Source: Flavobacteriaceae bacterium (GTDB lineage Bacteria; Bacteroidota; Bacteroidia; Flavobacteriales; Flavobacteriaceae). Taken from it: 64,000 bases of DNA. The notes under the pieces were generated by a model. That model was given only the letters and a program-made list of their open reading frames with translations. It did no database searches and was not told where the DNA came from. The stretch spans positions 728 through 64,727 of the forward strand of contig QXYU01000030.1 in NCBI GenBank assembly GCA_009886755.1, in the 5' to 3' direction. Positions 1-9,049 of the stretch are shown piece after piece; position 1 is the first letter of the stretch, and the number at the start of each line of letters is the position of its first letter. The translations under genes and the position numbers were made by a program.

Positions 1-600
1 AATGGTTATATTTTCAACACCAACATACTGCATACCATTGTGGGTATTATAAACATCCGTAAACATTCCAGCAACGCTATTCCTACCATTTACAGTAGAG
101 TTTTTCACAAATACATTTTTAAAGCCTTGGTTTTCCCTCAAATACTGACCTAAAACAGCTACGTCATCTTGTCCAGTCACATTTGCATTTACTATTGTGA
201 CATTTTCGAAAACACTATAGCTGATGACCTCAAACATAGCGACATTGTTTTCCGTTGGCCTGTTGATTGTTAGGTTTCGTATCTCATAACCTTGACCATC
301 ATAATCTCCTCTAAAATCCCGTAAAGGATCCCAATTGTAACCTGATAAATCAATATGATTTGTCTGAATGTAATAAATCCCGTCAGAATAACTTTTGTTG
401 GGCCATATCCAAGTGAAGTTCCCTGCTTCAGTCATACGGTAGGGATCCGATATTGTCCCGCTACCCTGTGGAGCTACTGGAGTCGGTGTTTGAGCTGAAA
501 GAAAACTAAAAAAAATAAGAAAAAGAACAACAATAAGTGATTTGAATCTAATAGGATACACAGTAGATGTAGAAATAGACATGAATTGGTTTATGGTCAT
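1..600 (-). CDS. Secreted GLUG-like repeat protein, N-terminal part (runs off left edge)
   Basis: An open frame reads leftwards from the ATG at 598-600 through the window edge, giving 200 codons without a stop. The N-terminus has a hydrophobic signal segment at about residues 20-36 ending in FLSAQ, the usual Bacteroidota cleavage context, so export is likely. The mature part contains the pattern DFRGDYDGQGYEIRNLTI, which resembles the GLUG/beta-helix surface repeats in which a glycine-rich turn is followed by a short beta strand, and similar strand patterns (FENVTIVNANV, FKNVFVKNSTV) follow. A second in-frame ATG lies six codons downstream, so the start is uncertain. Most of the protein, including any C-terminal type IX sorting signal, lies outside the window. 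Function unknown; a surface adhesin or carbohydrate-related protein is possible. Confidence 0.75.
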   Translation of the reverse strand, partial: MTINQFMSISTSTVYPIRFKSLIVVLFLIFFSFLSAQTPTPVAPQGSGTISDPYRMTEAGNFTWIWPNKSYSDGIYYIQTNHIDLSGYNWDPLRDFRGDYDGQGYEIRNLTINRPTENNVAMFEVISYSVFENVTIVNANVTGQDDVAVLGQYLRENQGFKNVFVKNSTVNGRNSVAGMFTDVYNTHNGMQYVGVENITI

Positions 601-1017
601 AATTTATAAATCTAAGGCTTTTTTATTAAGTACAATTTAAGTAGGCTTTTTTAAGAGAATTAAAAACGGTGTTATACTTCATTTTTTCGTTTTTTCAAAA
701 CAATAACCCAGAACTTGAACTAAATTTTCAGAGTGTTAATTTGATACTTCCATATGATATTTTTATAGTTCTATATTGGCAATAGGAATACCTGTTAAAG
801 AGGAGAATTTGGCGATTTTTCGAAAGGAGGAATAACAGCTAAAACAACGACTAACTTTTGGGATTAATTATAAAAAAAGCATTAATCTGAATTCCACTAT
901 TATCTTCTTGCTACATCCCAAAGTGCACCCATGCAGGAAATACGAAAGCAACCAAAGAATTTAAACCTTGAAACGATATGAATCCTAACTAGTAAAACAA
1001 CCAGAGAAGTATTAAAT
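601..1017. other. Gene-free AT-rich stretch
   Basis: I find no supported coding frame, RNA gene or strong repeat here. It separates the start of the leftward secreted-protein gene from the terminator of the tRNA gene. Two similar short tracts with the core aggcttttttа-like pattern occur near 610-655, but without dyad symmetry. No TAnnTTTG box on the minus strand could be assigned to the leftward gene. Confidence 0.5.
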
Positions 1018-1057
1018 AAAAAAACGCAACCATTTAATATTTAATTGATTGCGTTTT
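1018..1057 (-). terminator. Rho-independent terminator of the tRNA-Leu gene
   Basis: On the minus strand a stem AAAACGCAA (1057-1049) pairs with TTGCGTTTT (1029-1021) and is followed by a T-rich tract. It lies directly downstream of the leftward tRNA gene. The loop is long (about 19 nt) and AT-rich, which makes the hairpin less ideal. Confidence 0.6.
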
Positions 1058-1064
1058 TATTGTG

Positions 1065-1146
1065 TACCTCGGGTGGGAATCGAACCCACACTCCCGAAAG
1101 AACTGGATTTTGAATCCAGCGCGTCTACCAGTTCCGCCACCGAGGT
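1065..1146 (-). tRNA. tRNA-Leu (anticodon CAA)
   Basis: Read on the minus strand the sequence folds as a class II tRNA. The acceptor stem ACCTCGG pairs with CCGAGGT, with discriminator A at 1065. The D-arm has the leucine-type GGCGGAACTGGTAGACGCG, the anticodon stem CTGGA/TCCAG encloses loop TTCAAAA with anticodon CAA, a long variable arm follows, and the T-arm is GGGTTCGATTCCC. The 3' CCA is not encoded. It decodes UUG leucine codons. It lies next to prs on the opposite strand. Confidence 0.95.
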
Positions 1147-1228
1147 GTTGGAGGTGCACAAAAATATAAAATTAATTAGTTATCCCTGTTTTTTCGATCA
1201 AAAATAATGGCTCCAAGAATATTTGGTT

Positions 1229-1236
1229 TACATTTG
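1229..1236 (+). promoter_or_regulatory. Candidate -7 box (TACATTTG) for prs
   Basis: TACATTTG matches the Bacteroidota sigma-factor -7 consensus TAnnTTTG exactly and ends 8 nt before the TTG start of prs. No good -33 TTG is visible at the usual spacing. If used, the transcript would start a few bases before or at the start codon. Confidence 0.3.
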
Positions 1237-1244
1237 CATTCCTA

Positions 1245-2189
1245 TTGATAAAAAGGGTGAAAACAGTAGCAAAAATATTTCCTTGTACACAAAGCCAAGA
1301 ATTGGCTGGACAAATTGCAAAAAACTTCGGTGTATCCCTCGGAAACATTATTTTTTCTCGGTACAGCGATGGGGAATTTCAACCTTCCTTTGAGGAGTCC
1401 GTTCGCGGCGCACGAGTTTTTATTGTAGGCTCTACGCATCCCAGTTCAGAAAACTTGATGGAAATGCTCCTAATGTTGGATGCTGCCAAGCGTGCTTCGG
1501 CACGACACATCACTGCTGTGATGCCCTATTTCGGATGGGCCAGACAAGATCGCAAAGACAAACCCAGAGTGCCAATCGGTGCCAAGCTCGTTGCCAAATT
1601 ATTGGAAGCGGCGGGAGCCACACGTATTATCACCATGGATTTGCACGCAGACCAAATCCAAGGCTTTTTTGAAAAGCCCGTAGATCACTTGTTTGCCTCA
1701 ACAATTTTTGTTCCCTATATCAAATCCCTACAGCTTGACAATTTAACTATTGCTTCTCCTGACATGGGCGGTTCCAAAAGAGCTTATGCCTATTCCAAGT
1801 TTTTGCAATCTGATGTAGTCATTTGTTACAAGCAACGCGCCAAAGCCAATGTGATTTCGCATATGGAGCTTATCGGCGATGTCACAGGGAAAAACGTCGT
1901 TTTGGTCGACGACATGGTGGACACTGCAGGCACACTTACCAAAGCCGCCGAATTGATGATTGAACGTGGAGCTCTTAGTGTACGCGCTATTTGTACACAT
2001 GCCATCCTATCGGGCAATGCTCACGAGCGGATCGAAAACTCCAAGCTAGAAGAACTCATCGTTACGGATACTATCCCTCCAAAACAAGAGAGTCCAAAAA
2101 TAAAGGTGCTTAGTTGCGCAGCTTTATTTGCTAACACAATGAAAAATGTTCATTTGAACAATTCTATACATTCAAATTTTATTAATTAA
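1245..2189 (+). CDS. prs: Ribose-phosphate pyrophosphokinase
   Basis: Makes phosphoribosyl pyrophosphate (PRPP) from ribose 5-phosphate and ATP, the precursor for purines, pyrimidines, histidine and NAD; cytoplasmic. The 314-residue product has the usual family length. Visible motifs are the ATP/Mg region [12 protein letters not shown] at about 99-110, the catalytic-flexible-loop region around [13 protein letters not shown], and the PRPP-binding loop [12 protein letters not shown] at about 218-230. No in-frame ATG exists upstream or near the expected N-terminus. TTG at 1245 gives nine residues before the conserved KIF and fits the family; GTG at 1257 is an alternative. It is followed after 8 nt by rplY, so the two probably form one transcript. 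Confidence 0.95.
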   Translation: MIKRVKTVAKIFPCTQSQELAGQIAKNFGVSLGNIIFSRYSDGEFQPSFEESVRGARVFIVGSTHPSSENLMEMLLMLDAAKRASARHITAVMPYFGWARQDRKDKPRVPIGAKLVAKLLEAAGATRIITMDLHADQIQGFFEKPVDHLFASTIFVPYIKSLQLDNLTIASPDMGGSKRAYAYSKFLQSDVVICYKQRAKANVISHMELIGDVTGKNVVLVDDMVDTAGTLTKAAELMIERGALSVRAICTHAILSGNAHERIENSKLEELIVTDTIPPKQESPKIKVLSCAALFANTMKNVHLNNSIHSNFIN

Positions 2190-2197
2190 ACCTAGAT

Positions 2198-2824
2198 ATG
2201 AAATCTATCACAATCAACGGATCTAAAAGAGAAAGCGTCGGCAAGGTAGCAACCAAAGCCATTCGCAATGCTGGAGGAGTTCCTTGTGTGTTGTACGGTG
2301 GAGAGCAACCGCTCCATTTTTCAGCCAAAGAACTTGACTTCAGTAAATTGGTGTACACCCACAACGCACACACAGTTGTGATTGCCCTAGAGGATGGTAC
2401 TAAAATAGATGCGGTACTTCAGGACATTCAGTTTCACCCAGTGTCGGATAAAATCTTACATGTCGATTTTTACCAACTTTACGAAAACAAGGAAATCTCC
2501 ATGAATATTCCTGTACAAATCGAAGGAGCTGCTCCAGGGGTATTAAACAGTGGAGGGGTACTACACCTTAACAAACGTAAACTTCGGGTTCGCGCACTTC
2601 CTGCCAACTTGCCCGATTTTATCACAGTAGATATTTCAGAATTGGAAATGGGAAATAAAACTACTGTTGAGGAACTCAAAAATGACAACTATTCTTTCTT
2701 ACACCCAGACAATACCGTCGTATGTCAAGTGAAAGCCTCTCGTGCTTCCATTAAGGCAGATGAAGAAGTGGATGCTACGGAAGAAGCTACAGAAGAAACG
2801 GAAGAAACTGCAGCAGCAGAATAA
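2198..2824 (+). CDS. rplY: 50S ribosomal protein L25/general stress protein Ctc
   Basis: Binds 5S rRNA in the large ribosomal subunit. The 208-residue product is the long (Ctc/TL5) form: an N-terminal 5S rRNA-binding beta-barrel (about 1-92, with GVPCVLYGG and [14 protein letters not shown]) followed by a C-terminal beta domain (about 95-185) and a strongly acidic tail of roughly 20 residues rich in Glu and Ala. Acidic tails of this kind are common in Bacteroidota L25 proteins. It lies 8 nt behind prs and is closed by a strong terminator at 2850-2886, so pth is likely expressed separately. Confidence 0.95.
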   Translation: MKSITINGSKRESVGKVATKAIRNAGGVPCVLYGGEQPLHFSAKELDFSKLVYTHNAHTVVIALEDGTKIDAVLQDIQFHPVSDKILHVDFYQLYENKEISMNIPVQIEGAAPGVLNSGGVLHLNKRKLRVRALPANLPDFITVDISELEMGNKTTVEELKNDNYSFLHPDNTVVCQVKASRASIKADEEVDATEEATEETEETAAAE

Positions 2825-2849
2825 ACCGTTCATCAACTTAAATATGATC

Positions 2850-2886
2850 AAAGCATCGGTAGTATTACCGATGCTTTTTTATTTTT
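2850..2886 (+). terminator. Rho-independent terminator after rplY
   Basis: A perfect 12-bp stem AAAGCATCGGTA (2850-2861) and TACCGATGCTTT (2866-2877) with loop GTAT is followed by a T-rich run. The T-tract reaches almost to the pth start at 2891, so little room is left for a pth promoter downstream of the hairpin. Confidence 0.9.
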
Positions 2887-2890
2887 GATC

Positions 2891-3499
2891 ATGTTTTCAT
2901 TTAAAAAGTGGTGGCAACCAAAACCGATTGATATGAAAAAATTCCTTCTCGTTGGATTGGGAAACATAGGTGCAACCTATGCCAACACGCGCCATAACAT
3001 TGGTTTTGATGTTATTGACGCCCTCGCAAAAGAATGGGATTTGGAATTCGAAACTGGCAAATCTGCCTTTATCACTCGAAAGAATTTCAAAGGCAAATCC
3101 CTTGTTTTGATCAAACCTACCACCTTGATGAATCGAAGTGGAAAAGCGGTACGTTATTGGGCCTTAAAGGAAAATATTGCCCTGCAAAACATCTTAGTTA
3201 TCACCGATGATTTGCACCTTCCTTTTGGAAGTCTGCGCATGCGAGGCAAAGGAAGTTCGGGAGGGCACAACGGTCTTAAAGACATCGAAGCGCTCCTCAA
3301 TACACCCAACTATCCAAGGTTGCGATTTGGAATTGGTCAGGAAAATAAACGATCCCATCAAATTGATTTTGTCTTGGGTGAATGGGATTCGGAAGAACAA
3401 AAAGCACTCGAAGAACGGATTGAGAGAGCTGCTCAAATGTCCTTATCTTTCGTTGTTTCTGGAGTTCAAAACACCATGAATCAATTTAACGGCACCTGA
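2891..3499 (+). CDS. pth: Peptidyl-tRNA hydrolase
   Basis: Releases peptides from peptidyl-tRNA lost by stalled ribosomes, recycling the tRNA; cytoplasmic. With the ATG at 2891 the product has 202 residues. An N-terminal extension of 14 residues precedes the canonical start MKKFLLVGLGN. Family residues are present: Asn25 in GLGN, the catalytic His35 in NTRHNIGFDVID, the MNRSG segment, and DDLHLPFG/GGHNGLKD. A TTG two codons upstream (2885) is possible but lies inside the terminator T-run. Short basic extensions are common in flavobacterial Pth. The stop codon directly abuts the stop of the convergent lipoprotein gene. Confidence 0.95.
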   Translation: MFSFKKWWQPKPIDMKKFLLVGLGNIGATYANTRHNIGFDVIDALAKEWDLEFETGKSAFITRKNFKGKSLVLIKPTTLMNRSGKAVRYWALKENIALQNILVITDDLHLPFGSLRMRGKGSSGGHNGLKDIEALLNTPNYPRLRFGIGQENKRSHQIDFVLGEWDSEEQKALEERIERAAQMSLSFVVSGVQNTMNQFNGT

Positions 3500-4168
3500 T
3501 CAATCCGTTACTTGAAGGCGATAAGTCACGGAAGAAGCGCTGTTCTCATCCGAATCAAAAGTGGTTACTTTCCAAAAATAAACCCCCTCATCTAAGGTCT
3601 CTACATGGCTGCTAGTAGAAATTTTTTCAGCGACAGCCGTTAGATTTTCTATAGACGTACCCAAAAAGAGTGAATAACGAAGTACTCCGCCATCTAAGTC
3701 ATTCCCTTCCCAACTAAATTCGACCGATCCTGTTGTGAGAATTTCATCATCCGATGGATTTATCAATCGGGTAGCAAAAGGAAGATGTTGTCCCGAAACT
3801 GAACCTTCCAAATAAAACTGCCACGACCCACTTCGGACTTCGGTCAAACTCTGTTCTGAACTTGACACTACCCACCATTGATACGCAAACCCTTTTTCTA
3901 ATACCTGGTTTAAGGTAGTTACAGGGGTGCTTTCCTTGACTTCTTGATTGGTGTCGATATTGCGAACCACCAAGGTGTATTGATCGGTATGCAAGGCCGT
4001 ACTCCATCGAAAACTAACCTGGCTTTGGGTGCTATTCACGCTAAAGGCAGTAGTACAACTATCTAAATTGTCTGGAGCCAGCAGAACAGCTGCCTCAGGT
4101 TCGGGAATGGAAGGCTTGCTGCAAGTAATAATCAACAAGGGAAGAAAATACAAAAACAGCTTTCTCAT
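3500..4168 (-). CDS. Lipoprotein with fibronectin type III-like modules
   Basis: A 222-residue secreted lipoprotein: hydrophobic signal followed by LIITC with the acylated Cys at position 16. Two beta-sandwich-like repeats follow, each with the pattern LLAP/LINP-D ... VSFRWS/VEFSWEG ... Y-L ... YQWWV/YFWKV, typical of fibronectin type III modules. No catalytic motif is visible. It overlaps the end of the upstream metalloprotease gene by 4 nt, which suggests co-translation with it and a role at the cell surface, perhaps in binding substrate or anchoring. That functional link is inference. The start is the ATG at 4168. Confidence 0.75.
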   Translation of the reverse strand: MRKLFLYFLPLLIITCSKPSIPEPEAAVLLAPDNLDSCTTAFSVNSTQSQVSFRWSTALHTDQYTLVVRNIDTNQEVKESTPVTTLNQVLEKGFAYQWWVVSSSEQSLTEVRSGSWQFYLEGSVSGQHLPFATRLINPSDDEILTTGSVEFSWEGNDLDGGVLRYSLFLGTSIENLTAVAEKISTSSHVETLDEGVYFWKVTTFDSDENSASSVTYRLQVTD

Positions 4169-7100
4169 TGGACAATTAGTTTTAACGATTCCTCTCCTTC
4201 GGTATGAATCAAACGAATGATATACAATCCCGCTGAATAGCCAGAAACATCCAAAGAAATTTCTCGATCAGTGCTATCAAATCGGTGAAGGGCTTCATAT
4301 CGAATTTCTCCATTGACAGGATATATTTGCACCCGTGCCCTAGGATAGTTTCCTCCTGCAATAACTTTTATTTGTCCCTTTGAGGGATTGGGATAAACCA
4401 GTGCTTTGTTGGCAAGATACAAGCGTTGGGTGTAAACCGTAGCACAAGATCCTAGCGCCATTACTTTTAAGGTTGTAATTCCTTTTTCCAAAGGAAACCG
4501 CTTTTGAGTTTTCTGGGTCACAGTGTAGGTTTTATTATTCAAACTTACGCGGTAAGAATCCGCTCCAGTCACATTTAACTGAAGTTCTTGGCTATTTGCC
4601 AGAATCTTAGCTGAGACAGAAAAAGGTTCCGGTTGCCCAATGCTAGCCGTGTAACAAACCTCAAAGCTTGCGTCTTCTGGAGAAGTAATACAAAGTGAAT
4701 AATCCCCGCTAGAGAGGTTGGAAAGACGTAGGCCATTGGCTGTGAACGTTCGATTGTTTTCGTATCCATCGGGACCCAAAACTGCAACACGATATGTGAA
4801 ATCAGCCTGTGCCTCAATTTCAATCCGACCATTGTTTTTATTGACGCAACTGGTATCATACTTGGTGATTTGAAAGTTATTGACGCCATCCAAATCGCAA
4901 AGATCTCCCACACCATCTCCATCATAATCCGTTTGATCTTCATTGGCTACATTGGGACAATTATCCATACTATCCACCCATGAATCGGTATCGCTATTGG
5001 GTTGGATTTCTCCGTTCAAACAAGCTTGCAATTCAAACGAAACAAGACGTCCAGTATCCTCCAAATAATTATCTATGATCCGTACTTGCCAAGATCCGTA
5101 CATAACCATTCCATAAAGCTCCGAGAGGTCACCTGTTGGACGATAGCTTCCTGAAAAAGGAGCACTCCCAGCATTAATCAATTCCTCAGCTTCAGAATCA
5201 AAAAGTGTATTGGTATAGTTATTATCCTCTCCCCCATTTTCATCAACCAGCTCAATAACAGTCTCGTTCGGGGCGATCAAGTAAATTGTTAAATCTTGCA
5301 GGTAGCTGTGTTCTATGTTCACCAGAACATTCAGATCCGCAATACGGTTTGAATCTGAGACAAACACTTCCGCTGTTGTAATCCCAATACCTGAAGATGT
5401 GGCGTCTTGAAGGTCTAACGGGAGGTTTTCGGCGACGTAGCTTTTGCACGCAATAGCCCCTGTAGTGAACGATTGAACGAGTGAAAAATCACTTTCTCCA
5501 CAGGCATTCTCCGAACGAACCCGCCAATAATAGGTAGTTATTGGGGACAGTCCCAAATCCGAAACACTGGCTTCTATTGTTTTAATTTCATGGAACGATT
5601 GTGAAAAATCAGATGTATCATTCCATTGAAGACTATAAGAAGTAGCCTCTGGATTGGACTCCCACTGCAAGGTCACTCCAGGAGAAACATCCGTTCCCGC
5701 ATCGGTCGGAAAAACAGGTGATGGTGTCGCCAATTCATTAGTAAAAACATCAATATAAAAGGAAAATTCAGAGCGAACGTTCCCAGACTGAGCTTGTATT
5801 ATAATTTCTTTTCTTCCCGGTGAGGCCGCTTCTGTAATAGTAAGAGTCAGCTCCCCACTGGCTTGGGATTCTGAAATAGATGGATTTGAAAAGCTACCAC
5901 TTATTCCCTCTGGTAGGGACAGAAAAGAAAGCTCCGTATTTCCTCCATCATAACTCAAACTGTAATTCGCCGTTACCGTACCCAGCTGGCAGATTATGGC
6001 TTCATAAGCATCTAGCTGCCAGTCGTGCCCTTGTGCAACAAGTTTGATAGGCCCACTATTAACTGCAAAATAAATATTGTCTACTGGGGCTACTTGAATA
6101 CGTGCTTGGGAAGAAACCACTCCATTTGGAACTACGATCAAGGCCTCTCCATCATTGGGGGTACTCTCAAGAAGTGTCGTTGTAAAATCATCCTCCCCAT
6201 CTACTGACAGTTGAATGGTTACAGATTGGGTATTCACAGGCGCATTATTAGTATTGGCTACGTCCCAGCGAATCCAAATCGGATTTCCTGATTTCCATTC
6301 TTCGGTGTCGGCTTGGGAAAGGAGTTGAAAAGGCCCTGCTGTATCGGCTATATATAGCTCTATCATGTCTTGCGATAACAAGGCTCCTTCTCCAGTGGCC
6401 ACCGCCTGATGATCTCGAACCGTCAGCCCCCAAGTGATCGTCCGACCCACAGTTGGAACCGTTTCCCAATCACTCCCAGCCATAGGATTGACTTCTGTCA
6501 GCTCCCCATCCAAAACCCGATTCCAATTGGGAAGGACTCGTGTGGGGTTTACAGAAGGTGGTATGGAGCGGGCCAAGGCGCCATTTCTGTTTTGTGGACC
6601 AAAATCACTCGAACGAATATTCCCTGAATCAAGTTGTTCCCAATTGTAAAAAAGGCTTTCCTGTTCCGTATCTGATGCCTGAGCCGTCAAACGATAGGCA
6701 GTGCCTATTGGGAGAGTGTAGTCCAAATTGGGAATGATTTGCGGTGCCGTATTACTCACTGATTCTATAGTCGCGCAACTGCTGGCATCAACGATTTGAC
6801 GTATGGCTTCAATACTTTTAAAATGGAAATAAGGATCCCCATGAAACTGTACATTGTCCACGCCTACCAAACCCGCATATCCCATGATTGTCGTTCCACT
6901 TCCAGGCTCCACACTCGAACCCACCTGTTCATCAATATGGGAAAAGGTGTGGAAGGCACCAAATTGATGCCCCAACTCATGACCTACAAAGTCCAGATCA
7001 AAATAATCGTTTTCATAGGGGCCATTGAGACTTACAAAAGGGTGTACCGTATAGCCCTGCCCTTTTTGATTGTCCACACAGACACAACCAATACAGCCTG

Positions 7101-7980
7101 AATTTCCATCAGCATCGGAACTATATCCCAATAAATGTCCTACGTCATAATTGGCTTCACCCACCACTTCGGTGAAAAAAGCTTGTGCTTCTTGGTTGTA
7201 ATTCCCCGTAAAAGAATCCGTAGCGGCATTCAATTGCATTAAATCAGCCCCCGTGACCAACTCTAAATGCACTCCCAAATCCGTTTCAAAAACCTCATTG
7301 ATCCGATTCAACGTGGCAACGGTCGCAGCGAGAGCATCCTCTTGATTGGTGCCATTAGAATCATCATTGTCACCCCAATAAGCAGTGTATTCCCCAGTGC
7401 CAGCCATGGCAATACGAAATGTTTTAAGCGTTCCGAAATTCCTTTTTCGGATAGTGTTCACTTGTTTATTCGATTTATATCGCACAATATTCGTTTCCAA
7501 TTCCGTCTTACAAACAAAGCTGCCTGCAAAACTATTCTCCTGTCTTTGATAGGTCAGGTGCTGACCATTTTTTTCAGGCTGGATAAAATAACTTTCTCCT
7601 TCAGCATTCCGAATCCATGCACTAACCCCTTTGGGAGTAAGCGTAATTCGTGCCGAAACCCCTTTTCGTTGGCGACTCATCCCTGTGTAGGTTTGAATAT
7701 TTGGATATTTTTGAGCCATTGCAGAAGACAATACACCCGCTGGTTGAAGGCTAAAACGTTCAAACAGTCCTTTTTCGTTCGGCAACTCTATCACTTTCAA
7801 AAAACGGTTTTTCGAATTGTTTAAAGAGACTGCGTTTTGCTGTTGAAAATGCGCTTGGTCCCATTCAAAAAAAACGAGAGAGGGATCTGCCGACTGCCTT
7901 GCTAAAGGCTTCCAATACGACTGAGAAAAAGCGTTTGAAAGCGATAACACTATGAGATAAAAAAATAGTTGACGAATCAA
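4165..7980 (-). CDS. Secreted reprolysin-like (M12B-type) zinc metalloprotease with P-domain and type IX sorting signal
   Basis: A large extracellular protease of about 1271 residues. In order: signal peptide (hydrophobic run ending NAFSQ), propeptide with an early Cys that may act as a switch, metalloprotease domain with HELGHQFGAFH at about residues 333-343 (HExxHxxGxxH zinc site), fibronectin type III-like module (about 755-840), proprotein convertase P-type domain (about 880-990), a thrombospondin type 3-like calcium repeat (DSMDNCP, DYDGDGVGDLCD), and a C-terminal sorting domain (YPNPSKG ... GLYIIRLI) that directs type IX secretion. I chose TTG at 7980 because it places the signal peptide at the N-terminus. 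The longer frame from 8145 would overlap the divergent ribF gene and bury the signal. Secretion by the SprA machine encoded at 40.8-48.3 kb is inferred. Confidence 0.88.
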   Translation of the reverse strand: MIRQLFFYLIVLSLSNAFSQSYWKPLARQSADPSLVFFEWDQAHFQQQNAVSLNNSKNRFLKVIELPNEKGLFERFSLQPAGVLSSAMAQKYPNIQTYTGMSRQRKGVSARITLTPKGVSAWIRNAEGESYFIQPEKNGQHLTYQRQENSFAGSFVCKTELETNIVRYKSNKQVNTIRKRNFGTLKTFRIAMAGTGEYTAYWGDNDDSNGTNQEDALAATVATLNRINEVFETDLGVHLELVTGADLMQLNAATDSFTGNYNQEAQAFFTEVVGEANYDVGHLLGYSSDADGNSGCIGCVCVDNQKGQGYTVHPFVSLNGPYENDYFDLDFVGHELGHQFGAFHTFSHIDEQVGSSVEPGSGTTIMGYAGLVGVDNVQFHGDPYFHFKSIEAIRQIVDASSCATIESVSNTAPQIIPNLDYTLPIGTAYRLTAQASDTEQESLFYNWEQLDSGNIRSSDFGPQNRNGALARSIPPSVNPTRVLPNWNRVLDGELTEVNPMAGSDWETVPTVGRTITWGLTVRDHQAVATGEGALLSQDMIELYIADTAGPFQLLSQADTEEWKSGNPIWIRWDVANTNNAPVNTQSVTIQLSVDGEDDFTTTLLESTPNDGEALIVVPNGVVSSQARIQVAPVDNIYFAVNSGPIKLVAQGHDWQLDAYEAIICQLGTVTANYSLSYDGGNTELSFLSLPEGISGSFSNPSISESQASGELTLTITEAASPGRKEIIIQAQSGNVRSEFSFYIDVFTNELATPSPVFPTDAGTDVSPGVTLQWESNPEATSYSLQWNDTSDFSQSFHEIKTIEASVSDLGLSPITTYYWRVRSENACGESDFSLVQSFTTGAIACKSYVAENLPLDLQDATSSGIGITTAEVFVSDSNRIADLNVLVNIEHSYLQDLTIYLIAPNETVIELVDENGGEDNNYTNTLFDSEAEELINAGSAPFSGSYRPTGDLSELYGMVMYGSWQVRIIDNYLEDTGRLVSFELQACLNGEIQPNSDTDSWVDSMDNCPNVANEDQTDYDGDGVGDLCDLDGVNNFQITKYDTSCVNKNNGRIEIEAQADFTYRVAVLGPDGYENNRTFTANGLRLSNLSSGDYSLCITSPEDASFEVCYTASIGQPEPFSVSAKILANSQELQLNVTGADSYRVSLNNKTYTVTQKTQKRFPLEKGITTLKVMALGSCATVYTQRLYLANKALVYPNPSKGQIKVIAGGNYPRARVQIYPVNGEIRYEALHRFDSTDREISLDVSGYSAGLYIIRLIHTEGEESLKLIVQ

Positions 7981-8027
7981 AGGTCTATAGTATGGTGTAC
8001 TTTCTTTCAAATGATTCAACCATCCAA

Positions 8028-8058
8028 TTGGTAATGGCTTCCCAAAAAAGTACTTTTG
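8028..8058 (+). promoter_or_regulatory. Candidate ribF promoter (TTG-N20-TACTTTTG)
   Basis: TTG at 8028-8030 and TACTTTTG at 8051-8058 match the Bacteroidota -33/-7 consensus with a 20-nt spacer. The box lies 28 nt upstream of the ribF ATG. This is the only case in the window where both elements are found at good spacing. Confidence 0.5.
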
Positions 8059-8086
8059 TTTCCAAGAGTCAAGATATACAAAATCA

Positions 8087-9046
8087 ATGAAGGTCATTCG
8101 TGATTTAAAGAATTTTATAAACTCCCAAAAAACGGTCGTGACCATCGGTACTTTTGACGGGGTTCACCTTGGCCATCAAAAAATCCTCAAACAACTTGTT
8201 GATACGGCCAAAAAACAAAAACTAAGTTCGGTAGTTCTTACATTTTTCCCCCACCCAAGAATGGTTTTGCAAAAAGAGGAGTCCATTCAAATGATCGATA
8301 CTCTGGATGAAAAAATCCAGTGGCTGGAAAAATTCGGTGTCGATATACTGGTCGTTCAACCCTTTTCGGTTGCCTTTTCAAGAACATCTGCCATTACTTT
8401 TGCGCGAGACATCCTGAGTGAACAACTGCAATGCCAACAAGTCATTATTGGTTATGATCATCGTTTTGGTCAAAACCGAGAAGCCACCGTAGAAGATCTG
8501 GATGCATTTGGCCAGCTCTATGGATTTAAGATCAACGTAATTCCAGCCCAAGATATAGCTTCCATAGCCGTAAGTTCCACCAAAATACGGAAGGCACTCC
8601 ACAACGGAGACTTAGCCACCGCCAATCAATACCTCAACCGCCCTTTTCGGATTAGTGGAACGGTCATTCAAGGCGATCAAATCGGGCAAACCATTGATTT
8701 TCGAACGGCCAATATTGACATTGCTGAGAACTACAAGCTCTGGCCTTCCAAGGGCGTTTATGTGGTCAGCAGTCAAATTGATACTGTTTTGTGTTGGGGC
8801 ATGATGAACATCGGAAATCGCCCCACTGTTTCTGGAACAGCCACAACCATCGAAGTTCATTTTTTTGAATTCAATCAAGATTTATACGAACGGTCATTAG
8901 CCCTCGACATCCATTTAAAAATTAGAGACGAAATAAAATTTGCATCCCTTCAAGGATTGAAAGAACAATTGAAAAAAGACAGGACGCTTTGCTTGCAAAG
9001 CATACCTAAAATTCTTGATGGAACTGCTACCTTTACCAAAAATTAA
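8087..9046 (+). CDS. ribF: Bifunctional riboflavin kinase/FAD synthetase
   Basis: Converts riboflavin to FMN and FMN to FAD with ATP. The 319-residue protein has the N-terminal nucleotidyltransferase domain with GTFDGVHLGH at 21-30 and VSSTKIRKAL near 165, and the C-terminal flavokinase domain with GMMNIGNRPTV and the closing VHFFEFNQDLY...IRDEIKF segment. Length and domain order are standard. It opens a run of six closely spaced rightward genes (ribF, serS, DUF4286, rsmA, mgtE, hydroxyacid dehydrogenase) with gaps of a few bases or overlaps, so an operon is likely. Confidence 0.97.
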   Translation: MKVIRDLKNFINSQKTVVTIGTFDGVHLGHQKILKQLVDTAKKQKLSSVVLTFFPHPRMVLQKEESIQMIDTLDEKIQWLEKFGVDILVVQPFSVAFSRTSAITFARDILSEQLQCQQVIIGYDHRFGQNREATVEDLDAFGQLYGFKINVIPAQDIASIAVSSTKIRKALHNGDLATANQYLNRPFRISGTVIQGDQIGQTIDFRTANIDIAENYKLWPSKGVYVVSSQIDTVLCWGMMNIGNRPTVSGTATTIEVHFFEFNQDLYERSLALDIHLKIRDEIKFASLQGLKEQLKKDRTLCLQSIPKILDGTATFTKN

Positions 9047-9049
9047 TCT

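Noticed and set aside
601-1017. Hidden gene or small RNA in the left intergenic stretch
   Set aside because: No frame with protein-like composition, no clear promoter-terminator pair apart from the tRNA terminator.
7267-7824. Rightward open frame of 185 codons opposite the metalloprotease
   Set aside because: Antisense shadow of a conserved propeptide/catalytic region; composition is not protein-like.
7981-8145. N-terminal extension of the metalloprotease to 8145
   Set aside because: It would overlap the divergent ribF start and its promoter and place the signal peptide about 55 residues inside.
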